Origin: Chloroflexota bacterium
Lineage (GTDB): Bacteria; Chloroflexota; Anaerolineae; Aggregatilineales; Phototrophicaceae
Reading direction: 5' to 3'
NCBI GenBank assembly: GCA_023430545.1
Contig: JAEZAF010000180.1
Span: 1-14,511, forward strand
Length of the DNA stretch: 14,511 nt
The first letter of the stretch is position 1; each line of letters begins with the position of its first letter. The translations under genes and the position numbers were made by a program. This document shows, piece by piece, positions 1-6,513 of this stretch. Under the pieces are notes generated by a model. It was not told the origin of the DNA. It ran no database searches and saw only the letters and a list, made by a program, of their open reading frames with translations.

Positions 1-49
1 TTCTGAATCACAGAGACCTCTGACCGTTCATTAACGCTTCATTAGCCTG

Positions 50-58
50 ATTATAACA
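50..58 (-). promoter_or_regulatory. Candidate extended -10 promoter pointing out of the left edge
   Basis: Read on the minus strand, this site is TGTTATAAT, a perfect TATAAT preceded by the TGn extension of an extended -10 element. No good -35 box is visible 16 to 18 bp upstream, which is tolerable for extended -10 promoters. Transcription would start near base 43 and leave the window to the left, so the gene served is outside. A small dyad, CAGAG-AC-CTCTG at 11-22, lies just downstream of the expected start and could be an operator. Both are sequence matches only. Confidence 0.3.
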
Positions 59-249
59 TTTGTGTTTGAAGTGGGGTAATTTTGTGGCATATTTTGAGTG
101 TATAGAAATATTAACAAAGGGCTTTACATCATGTACAAAAGGCGCATGATCGGTTTTACACCAAGGTCCCTGCGCCGGAATTGAGAGTGCCTATCGTGCT
201 GCCAACGGTGGTCCCGCCGCTGCCGCCTTCCACATAAGACAGGTCACCA
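59..249. other. AT-rich intergenic stretch without a recognisable gene
   Basis: No reading frame with a credible start, ribosome site and family resemblance was seen on either strand. The longest gap-local frames are about 20 to 30 codons. A perfect short palindrome, TACAT-C-ATGTA, lies at 125-135. On the minus strand, about 150-245, there is a short Gly/Thr/Ser-rich frame without a start codon. It could be a relic of a secreted repeat protein but is too short to call. The stretch sits between the terminator at 254-290 and the leftward promoter near 50. Confidence 0.5.
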
Positions 250-253
250 TATC

Positions 254-290
254 AAAAACAAAGAGGATGGCCTGCGCCGTCCTCTTTGTT
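254..290 (-). terminator. Rho-independent terminator of the glycosidase operon
   Basis: On the minus strand an 11-bp perfect stem, AACAAAGAGGA pairing with TCCTCTTTGTT (257-267 with 280-290), encloses a 12-nt GC-rich loop and runs directly into a T-rich tail (TTTGTTTTTGAT). It begins about 28 bp after the stop of the glycosidase gene that ends at 319, which is the expected place for an intrinsic terminator. It would close the three-gene carbohydrate unit. Confidence 0.85.
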
Positions 291-318
291 CTCTTCTGTC
301 ATGCAGCGGTCGGAGCCT

Positions 319-1893
319 CTAGCTCTCGTCGCCTTCGTCGCCTTTATGCTCGTTGACCCATTCGATCAGCGCGTCGTAAACCGGGCGATGCACCCACTCC
401 GGCCCGATGATCGAATACGGGACATTGTCATTATTCGGGTCCCAACCCGCCTGCGGCCCGTAGTTGAAGTTCCACACGAAGGCCAGCCAGACGAAGTCCC
501 ATTCTTCCATGTTGTTCAGCGCTTCGATGGTCCACTCCGCCTGTTCTTCCAGCGTATTATCCGCCGCGAACTCGAAGCCAGGGGGTGTCCCGTCGAGGTC
601 TTCTGTCGATGCCCATCCAAACTCGGTGATGCACAGCTTCTGGGTGCCGCCTGCGAGCTGAATCTTGCGGTTGTATTCTTCCAGCGTGCTGCGGAAGCTC
701 CAACTGTGATGCGGGTTATCGAACGGCCCACGGAAGGCAGCGTCGGCGTCGTTTGTCACCTGATTCCACAGCACACTCGGCCCGATGTTGTAGCCGTTAT
801 GGTGTGCGCCAACACAGTCCGCGTAATCCAGCAGACCGGCGGAGATCATGCCGTCGAAGTAGGCGAAATCGTCAATTGCCGAGACGCGGCCATCCGGTTC
901 CGTCCAGCCGCCGCCTGGGGACAGCGCACCGCTGATGACGATGATATCCGGGTTAATTGCCTTGACCGCCTGATGGGTCTGGCGGAGCAGATCGACATAG
1001 TTCGCCGCGTTCAGCCCACCGTTGGACATCCACTCGCGGTCGAGGTTCTGCTCATTCCAGACTTCGATGGCGTGGATGTCGTCACCGAAGCGGTTGAGCA
1101 TCTCGGTGACGAACGTCACATAATCCTGCGCATCGGCAGGCGGACCGTGCTTCTCCGTATCCACGCCGGACTCACGTGCCCATTCCGGCGCGGTGACAAC
1201 CGAGACCATCACCTTGACGTTGAAGCGGCGCGAAGAGCGGAAGACGTAGCGCAGCGCGTTCCAGTCATATTCACCCTGTTCCGGCTCGATGTCTTCCCAT
1301 CGCACCTGAATTTTCACCCAGTTGAGGCCGATCTTTTCGCTCACCTCGCGCATCCAGCCGTCCTGATATTCTTCATTGCGACCGGGGTCCGGCTGGACCT
1401 GTAAACCGACCTGAAATGAGGTGTCCTCAATCGGCGGGACCGTTGGCTCCATCTGCACCTGCGCTGAGGCGTCGATGTCGCGGCTGCCGGAATTACTGCC
1501 AGCATCCGTCTCCGAGCTGTCATCGGACTCGCTGGTTTCATCGCCCTCTTCGGTCGGAGTCTCGGTGCTGGCCTGCGCGACGACGGCTGCTTCTTCGGTT
1601 TCAGCCGCTGGCTCCTCAGCCACCGGTTCTTCAGTCGCGATGGTCGGTGTCGCGGAAGGCGCGGCGTTGGCGGCCAGTGTCGGCGGCTGCGTGACCTGAA
1701 GCGCGACCGATGGCGCTTCCTGCGTGGCAGTGGAAAGCGGCAGCGCCACATTGCGCGAACCGAGGTTGAAATCCGGGCCGCCGTAGGTCAGATAAATGGC
1801 GAAGAAGGTGGCGACCGCGATCACGGCAGTCAGCGCCGTCCATGCCGTGACAAAACCACGAAGCTGTTTACGTACAGGGTTTCTTGCTGCCAT
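319..1893 (-). CDS. Membrane-anchored clan GH-A glycoside hydrolase
   Basis: This 524-residue protein has three parts. A short basic N-terminus and one hydrophobic segment (about 15-36) act as an uncleaved signal anchor. A Thr/Glu/Ser/Asp-rich, low-complexity stalk follows (about 55-155). The rest is a TIM-barrel glycosidase domain (about 160-515). The motif IEVWNEQNLDREW carries the likely acid/base Glu281 at the end of strand 4. CITEFGW carries the likely nucleophile Glu424 on strand 7. Both are the clan GH-A arrangement seen in GH5, GH39 and related retaining enzymes. The ATG is preceded by AAGGA about 10 nt upstream. It is the last gene before a strong terminator. It resembles the C-terminal domain of the 1009-residue protein encoded at 3017-6046, so the two are probably paralogues. 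The exact GH family and substrate cannot be set from sequence alone. The acidic tail (KGDEGDES) is unremarkable. Confidence 0.85.
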   Translation of the reverse strand: MAARNPVRKQLRGFVTAWTALTAVIAVATFFAIYLTYGGPDFNLGSRNVALPLSTATQEAPSVALQVTQPPTLAANAAPSATPTIATEEPVAEEPAAETEEAAVVAQASTETPTEEGDETSESDDSSETDAGSNSGSRDIDASAQVQMEPTVPPIEDTSFQVGLQVQPDPGRNEEYQDGWMREVSEKIGLNWVKIQVRWEDIEPEQGEYDWNALRYVFRSSRRFNVKVMVSVVTAPEWARESGVDTEKHGPPADAQDYVTFVTEMLNRFGDDIHAIEVWNEQNLDREWMSNGGLNAANYVDLLRQTHQAVKAINPDIIVISGALSPGGGWTEPDGRVSAIDDFAYFDGMISAGLLDYADCVGAHHNGYNIGPSVLWNQVTNDADAAFRGPFDNPHHSWSFRSTLEEYNRKIQLAGGTQKLCITEFGWASTEDLDGTPPGFEFAADNTLEEQAEWTIEALNNMEEWDFVWLAFVWNFNYGPQAGWDPNNDNVPYSIIGPEWVHRPVYDALIEWVNEHKGDEGDES

Positions 1894-1980
1894 CAGATCA
1901 AAGTCCTTCTACTTACTGACAAGGTATTTGCGACATGTCTTTATTACGCGAGTGCGTATCGGGAAATCTGTTATGGATGT

Positions 1981-1999
1981 GGGCCAGAAGATCCGGCCC
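1981..1999 (-). other. GC-rich stem-loop between isomerase and glycosidase genes
   Basis: On the minus strand GGGCCGGA pairs with TCTGGCCC (8 bp including one G-T wobble) around a 3-nt loop. It lies about 60 bp after the isomerase stop and about 90 bp before the next start. No T-run follows, so it is not a standard intrinsic terminator. It may be an intercistronic mRNA-processing or stabilising hairpin, or chance. Confidence 0.3.
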
Positions 2000-2061
2000 C
2001 TGTATGTTTGTTATGTGTAAACGCCGCATACCAAAGACACTGCTGTGTGTGCCCGTGCTGG

Positions 2062-2910
2062 CTAGTTTTCAGATTGCCCTAACCACTGCCGGAGCAGGGC
2101 GGCGCTGGCGATCACATCTTCGGTGGGATCAGAATGTTCTGGCTCGTGCTCCACGCTGATGGCACCGGTATAGCCAATGTCCTTCAGCGCCTGCACACAG
2201 CCTTCGATATTGGCGACCCCTTCACCGAAGCGGCAGGTTTCGTGTGTGCCGACCTCGCGCACATCCTTCAGATGCACGTAGATCAGATTCGGGCCGAGTT
2301 CGCGCAGGGCGGTCGGGGCGTCGTAGCCCTGTGTCGCCCACCAGCCTGTGTCGGCGGTGATGCCGAGGATGTCCTCGCCGCTGTCCGTGTGACGACGGCC
2401 ATCCCCGCCGAGATGAAGTTTATTCAGCGCTTCCTGTGGTGTCTTCTCCGGGTGATTCTCGTAACCAAAGCGCAGGCCGTACTTGCGCAGGGTGGCGATC
2501 AGCAGCATCCGGTCTTCGCGATTCGCCAGCAGCCCGCATCCGCCGCCCAGAATCTCGCATCCCAGTTCGCTTGCCAGACTGCATGAGGCCTCAAAATCAT
2601 CGGCGGTATTGCCGAAGTATCCGGCCAGACTGCTGACCTTCAGCCTGTACTGCTTCAACAGACGGCGGGCAGCATCGATATGTTCCTCCGTCGCCCACAC
2701 CGGATGCAGGATACCCGTCCACAGGTCGAGGGTATCGAAGCCCATCGCCTGAATGTCTTTCAGGTAACCCTCGAAACGCTCCGGAAATGTTTTCGCAGAC
2801 CGGAAGTATTCCTGAGAGGAACGGTCACCGTGGCCCCAATCCCCTTCGCCGACATCATAACCGAGCTGACGTGCGAAGTAATTGGCAGTCATAAAGGAGA
2901 TCTTATTCAT
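2062..2910 (-). CDS. Sugar phosphate isomerase/epimerase-like TIM-barrel protein
   Basis: The 282-residue product has the size and pattern of the xylose-isomerase-like TIM barrel (AP endonuclease family 2 fold). That family includes sugar isomerases, inosose dehydratase/isomerase (IolE/IolI) and hydroxypyruvate isomerase. Likely divalent-metal ligands are Glu151 in GYENHPE, Asp187 in ITADTGWW, His213 in YVHLKD and Glu254 in SVEHEPE. All fall in the order expected for the barrel's C-terminal strand ends. There is no signal peptide, so it should act in the cytoplasm. It begins at ATG; a purine-rich AAAGGGA lies about 13 nt upstream, a weakly spaced ribosome site. It sits between two surface glycosidase genes on the same strand, which suggests it converts a released sugar or sugar derivative. 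The specific reaction is not determinable, as members of this family vary widely. Confidence 0.85.
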   Translation of the reverse strand: MNKISFMTANYFARQLGYDVGEGDWGHGDRSSQEYFRSAKTFPERFEGYLKDIQAMGFDTLDLWTGILHPVWATEEHIDAARRLLKQYRLKVSSLAGYFGNTADDFEASCSLASELGCEILGGGCGLLANREDRMLLIATLRKYGLRFGYENHPEKTPQEALNKLHLGGDGRRHTDSGEDILGITADTGWWATQGYDAPTALRELGPNLIYVHLKDVREVGTHETCRFGEGVANIEGCVQALKDIGYTGAISVEHEPEHSDPTEDVIASAALLRQWLGQSEN

Positions 2911-2932
2911 GGTCCAGTTATTCCCTTTGATC

Positions 2933-3002
2933 GACGATAGCCCACACGACGAAATTTAACGTACTCTCGCGCTGTGCGCCATTGGTGCTGTGGGCTATCG
3001 TC
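2933..3002. repeat. Perfect 14-bp inverted repeat with 42-bp spacer
   Basis: GACGATAGCCCACA at 2933-2946 is the exact reverse complement of TGTGGGCTATCGTC at 2989-3002. The spacer contains a second small dyad, GCGC-TGT-GCGC at 2969-2979. The element starts 15 bp after the stop of the 1009-residue gene and ends 23 bp before the isomerase start, so in mRNA it would form a long stem just upstream of the isomerase ribosome site. No T-run follows on the minus strand. It may be an intercistronic RNA structure or a protein-binding dyad. Confidence 0.8.
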
Positions 3003-3016
3003 TTGTGATGGCGTGC

Positions 3017-6000
3017 TTATCGCGCTCCGGCAATCGCACCGCAGGCGGGGCATCCGCCGCCGGGACGTACAATCGCATAACCCGCCATCGGGTCCGAACC
3101 GTAGTTGCTGAAATCGACATTCCAGACGATCAGCAGCTTGACTTTGCCGCTCTGCGAGGCCATTGAGATCGACTGTGCCAGCCATGCAGACTGCTGGGCG
3201 ACGGTCGTATTCTGCGCCCATCCGAAGAACGGGTCGAGTGGGCCGTAGCCTTCCGGTGTCAGATAGCCGAGTTCGGTAAAGCACAGCGGTTTCGCGCCGG
3301 CGGTGATGCTCCAGTAGGTATCCATCATGGGCGTGAAGTAGCGCGTATAGTAGTTGTCACGCGGGTCGCCGCTGGACTGGCTGGGTGGGACAATCCCCTC
3401 GTTGTAATGGACACCGACGCAGTCCATGTAGTTCATGGCACCGGCAGCGACCATCTGGCCGAGGAAGTTGTTATCGTTGACGACCTGACCGGGGAACGCG
3501 GCTTCGGCTCCGGTGGGGGCCAGTGCCGCGCTGATGACCATCACGCTGCTGTTGCTGGATTTGATCGCCTGATACGACTGCTGGAGCATGCTGGTGTAAT
3601 TGGCACCGCTGATCGCACCTTCCGGCCATTCACGGCTGAGGTTCGGCTCGTTCCAGACTTCGATAGCGTCCGGCCCCAGTGCCGCCACGCCGCCGAGGAA
3701 CGATGCATATCCCTGAATATAACCCGCGCCACCGGCGGCCAGATCATTCGGGTGACCGACGATGCCGAGCAGGATCTTGAAGCCGCGTCCGTGTGCGTCC
3801 GAGATCTGCGCGGCGACATCGCCCGGATTTTTCCCCGGTGTATACCCGACCTGAACTTTCATCCACGTCATACCCGCCTGACGCATGGCATTCGCGGCGA
3901 CTTCGCTGCTGGTCCCTGTCACATGACCGCCGTACTCAAAGCCGGAGACGATGCTGCCTGCCCCCGGATTGACGGCGGCACCGCCTCCACCCGATACGAC
4001 GGGCGGTGCGGTCTGATTGTTCGCGGCGGGCGGCTCTGTCGGGATGATCGGCGCGAGTGTCGGCGTGGCGGTCGGTTCCTGCGTCGGAGTCTCGGTTGGG
4101 CGCGGTGTCGCGGTAGCCGTCGGCAGGTACTGCGCGACCGCCGCGCCACTGCGGACACTCGCTGAGACACCGTTGAGGACTTCCACATTCACGGCGAAGT
4201 TGCCTTCAACCGCTTCGAGTGTGACGGTCAGCGGCTCATTCAGGCCGGTTTCGACTTCGCTGATCAACCCGCCCTGATCGGAGATGCGCCAGCGCAGGGT
4301 CAGTTCGTTCTGCTGTGTGCTGGATGGAAGCTGGAGTTTATAGGTCGCCACCGCATCGAAGATGTCACGCGCCAGCCCGGATGCGTTGAGATCATCCAGC
4401 GCGACACCGCCAATCCCGAACTGGTCGAAGCTGTCCAGACGCGCACGCAGGGCGCTGCCAGTCATCAGCCACACCAGCGAGGCGCGGGTGTCATCGGCGT
4501 TAAGGTATTCCACAAATGGCATCTGGAGTTCGGTATCGAGGCCGGGATTGGCCTTGAAACCATTCAGTCGGGCGGTGATAACCGAGCCGGGGACGGTGAT
4601 GCCGCTGTCATTGGTCTCGGCTTCCACCTGTACGTCACCGAGGCCAGCCAGCGCTTCATCATAGCTGACGGCACTGTAATCGCCGTTGAATTCGCGTACT
4701 GAGCTGGTGTCGATGCCTGCGATCAGTTTGTAACGGCTGATTTCGCCGACCGTCCAGCGCAGCATGGCTTCGACCAGTCGATCCGGGCCGGGGCGGTAGA
4801 TCTGTGGATCAAGGCCGAGATTGATCTGCACATAATCGGCATACTGACCAATCGCACGCCAGTCATAAGCGCCGGTTTCCCAGATGCCGTCCTGATTTTC
4901 CGCCGCCGGGACGACGACGCCAAGCTGAAGCCCCGCAGAACGGAATGCATCTTTGGTCTCACGGATCAGCGCGGTGAAGTTCTCGCGCTGGTCGGCAGGC
5001 AGGGCGCGGTAATCGATAAAGACGCCGCTGAAGCCGCCCCCACCCGCAAAGGCGGCGAGCTGCTGCGCATGCTGGCGGCGCACACTACTGTTTGAGAGAA
5101 TAGCGCTGACGGTTTCAGGATCGAGTGCCAGCGGATCGAGGAAGTTGCGTACGACCGGCATCACCCGATAGCCGCTGCTGGTATTGAAGCCGGGGGCAAG
5201 GCTGCCGACCAGACGACCGTCAATCGTGGGCTGCATCCCGGCTGGTGAGACCACCGTCGCGACCTGTGCCGCGCCTTCCACCAGCGTCTCGGTGATGTCC
5301 ACCGGTACGATCACGGTCGGATCGGGTGCGGATGCCTGAAACAGTGCCAGACGATCTGGCAGCGGCGATGCCTCGACGGTCAACGAACCGGCTTCGTTAG
5401 GCTGTGCTGGTAAGAAGGACCAGCGTCCGGTCGAGATCTCGTAGCCGTAAACATCCAGCGCATCGCGGTTGGTGACAGTTGACGGGATCTGGACATCGAA
5501 GGTGGTGCGCTGTGGTGCGGTGCCGGTGGTCTGAAGATCGTAGACCGGGCTTTGCAGCGAGAGATAAGGTGGGATGGCAGCACGGGCAGCCGTGATCCAT
5601 GCGTTAGGCTGTCCGGCGACAGCGTTAGTGTTCTGGAAGGTTTCACGCGGGACGGTGACCAGATTCACGCCAAAATCCTGCCCTGCGTCTGCCGGATCGA
5701 GGACCAGCGTCACCGCTTCATCGTCACTGCGGGTTGCGTTGTTGGTGCTGTCCAGCATGACGTACTGCGTGCCGAAGAGACGATCCGCCAGGCTGAAGGG
5801 TGGCAGCAGCAGGCCGATAATCACCAGCGCGGCGGCGACCAGCAGTGCGAGCAGCGCGATAATCCAGCAGCCAGCACCACCGCTGCGCCGATGAGTTGCT
5901 GGAGGTTCGGCAGGATACGGTGGCTCGGAAAAGGCAGTTGCATTCGGGTCTGGTGGTGCAACGGCATGAACGCGTGAAGGGTCACCCGGCTGGGCTTCCA

Positions 6001-6046
6001 CTTCGGGCAGATCCTGTCGGTCAGGGAATGTCGGTCTTTCTTCCAT
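3017..6046 (-). CDS. Membrane-anchored fusion of a GH18-like domain and a clan GH-A glycosidase
   Basis: This 1009-residue protein starts with a Pro-rich cytoplasmic tail (1-55) and one hydrophobic anchor (about 61-82). The outer part has a beta-rich region (about 95-265), a GH18/YaaH-like barrel (about 270-570), a beta domain (about 575-640), a Thr-Pro linker (about 641-695) and a GH-A barrel (about 698-990). In the GH18-like part, SGVFIDYRAL occupies the place of the DGxDxDxE signature, with Arg347 where the catalytic Glu belongs. The following PADQRENFTALIRE and GLQLGVVVP fit the family well, so this domain is probably non-catalytic. In the GH-A part, AIEVWNEPNLSREW gives acid/base Glu800 and LCFTELGY gives nucleophile Glu925. 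GAGG lies 7 nt before the ATG. The odd C-terminal tail carries a CPAC pair. It is the first gene of the carbohydrate unit. Family and substrate are uncertain. Confidence 0.85.
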   Translation of the reverse strand: MEERPTFPDRQDLPEVEAQPGDPSRVHAVAPPDPNATAFSEPPYPAEPPATHRRSGGAGCWIIALLALLVAAALVIIGLLLPPFSLADRLFGTQYVMLDSTNNATRSDDEAVTLVLDPADAGQDFGVNLVTVPRETFQNTNAVAGQPNAWITAARAAIPPYLSLQSPVYDLQTTGTAPQRTTFDVQIPSTVTNRDALDVYGYEISTGRWSFLPAQPNEAGSLTVEASPLPDRLALFQASAPDPTVIVPVDITETLVEGAAQVATVVSPAGMQPTIDGRLVGSLAPGFNTSSGYRVMPVVRNFLDPLALDPETVSAILSNSSVRRQHAQQLAAFAGGGGFSGVFIDYRALPADQRENFTALIRETKDAFRSAGLQLGVVVPAAENQDGIWETGAYDWRAIGQYADYVQINLGLDPQIYRPGPDRLVEAMLRWTVGEISRYKLIAGIDTSSVREFNGDYSAVSYDEALAGLGDVQVEAETNDSGITVPGSVITARLNGFKANPGLDTELQMPFVEYLNADDTRASLVWLMTGSALRARLDSFDQFGIGGVALDDLNASGLARDIFDAVATYKLQLPSSTQQNELTLRWRISDQGGLISEVETGLNEPLTVTLEAVEGNFAVNVEVLNGVSASVRSGAAVAQYLPTATATPRPTETPTQEPTATPTLAPIIPTEPPAANNQTAPPVVSGGGGAAVNPGAGSIVSGFEYGGHVTGTSSEVAANAMRQAGMTWMKVQVGYTPGKNPGDVAAQISDAHGRGFKILLGIVGHPNDLAAGGAGYIQGYASFLGGVAALGPDAIEVWNEPNLSREWPEGAISGANYTSMLQQSYQAIKSSNSSVMVISAALAPTGAEAAFPGQVVNDNNFLGQMVAAGAMNYMDCVGVHYNEGIVPPSQSSGDPRDNYYTRYFTPMMDTYWSITAGAKPLCFTELGYLTPEGYGPLDPFFGWAQNTTVAQQSAWLAQSISMASQSGKVKLLIVWNVDFSNYGSDPMAGYAIVRPGGGCPACGAIAGAR

Positions 6047-6116
6047 GGGTTAACCTCGTCTTGTGGCCTGCATCGAGCCTCGCCTGCAGGTCGTCAGGGT
6101 GATACATGCTGTCACA

Positions 6117-6159
6117 TAAGATCAGATATCTTACATCGCTTGTACACGGTCGAGTGTAC
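6117..6159. promoter_or_regulatory. Two adjacent dyads upstream of the large glycosidase gene
   Basis: TAAGAT-cagat-ATCTTA (6117-6133) and GTACAC-ggtcga-GTGTAC (6142-6159) lie 70 to 115 bp upstream of the start at 6046, on the promoter side of the gene. Both are 6-bp half-sites with short spacers, which is a usual form for binding sites of dimeric regulators. Read on the minus strand, TAAGAT could also serve as a -10 box, but no -35 box is found at a suitable distance. They are called from symmetry alone. Confidence 0.35.
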
Positions 6160-6234
6160 CAATGGCATGGATTTTCGTGTAGGGTTGGGCAAAAATGAGA
6201 GGGATGTTGTTTCATGCAGCATTACAAAATATCT

Positions 6235-6250
6235 CCTGCTTAGGAGCAGG
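6235..6250. other. Small perfect hairpin in the 6047-6513 gap
   Basis: CCTGCT pairs with AGCAGG around a TAGG tetraloop. It lies about 90 bp before the PIN-like relic on the plus strand. Foldback hairpins of this size occur at ends of IS200/IS605-type elements, but no transposase remains and no matching second end was found, so its meaning is open. The rest of this 467-bp gap holds the two dyads, the PIN-like relic and the hairpin at 6425-6444. No intact gene was seen in it. Confidence 0.3.
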
Positions 6251-6334
6251 TGAAACTCCGAGGGATCTCGCCAGAATATTCAGACCGGCGTGCCGATTAG
6301 TATGGTGACGATGGTCGCTAGAGGTCGGAACGCT

Positions 6335-6440
6335 AAAGCATTTTTGGATACCAATTTTCTCTTGCGATACTTTGCTGACATTGAACGTGGATGATTTCAA
6401 AGGATTTCAGGATAGAATCAAACTGGTCTCATTAAACTGA
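6335..6440 (+). pseudogene. Possible internally deleted PIN-domain (VapC-like) toxin relic
   Basis: Two plus-strand frames resemble opposite ends of a PIN domain. In one frame, bases 6335-6391 read KAFLDTNFLLRYFADIERG, matching the N-terminal 'FLDTNxLLRY' with the first catalytic Asp. In another frame, bases 6363-6437 read CDTLLTLNVDDFKGF and on to a stop at 6438, the style of a PIN C-terminus with its late acidic cluster. The switch near 6363 would correspond to loss of most of the middle of a gene of about 130 codons, plus a frame change. No convincing VapB antitoxin was seen upstream. The two matches overlap by about 30 bases, so at least part of one is chance. This is the only plus-strand gene trace in the window. 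Confidence 0.35.
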
Positions 6441-6444
6441 GACC
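6425..6444 (-). terminator. Hairpin, possible weak terminator of the hexapeptide-repeat gene
   Basis: GGTCTCA pairs perfectly with TGAGACC around a 6-nt AT-rich loop. It lies about 70 bp downstream of the stop at 6514, where a terminator of the minus-strand gene is expected. On that strand it is followed by AGTTTGATTC rather than a U-tract, so intrinsic termination would be inefficient. It also overlaps the end of the PIN-like relic. Confidence 0.35.
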
Positions 6445-6513
6445 CTATCCCTATATGACGGATCGAATGTTGGAGCAGGATAAAGCCTGCCTGTATGCTT
6501 CTCCGCACAAGTC

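Noticed and set aside
286..1404. Long plus-strand open frame (372 codons) opposite the glycosidase gene
   Set aside because: It is the antisense of a gene with clear catalytic motifs. Its composition is typical of a shadow frame in GC-rich DNA (many Arg, Val, His, Asp) and it matches no family.
3407..4165. Plus-strand open frame of 252 codons opposite the large glycosidase gene
   Set aside because: It is a shadow of the GH-A domain and linker coding region. The Arg-rich end reflects the Thr-Pro linker read in antisense.
6235..6250. End of an IS200/IS605-type element
   Set aside because: A hairpin alone is not enough. There is no TnpA or TnpB remnant and no second end.
6212..6400. Minus-strand open frame of 62 codons in the gap
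   Set aside because: It starts at TTG, has no clear ribosome site, resembles no family I know, and overlaps the PIN-like relic on the other strand.
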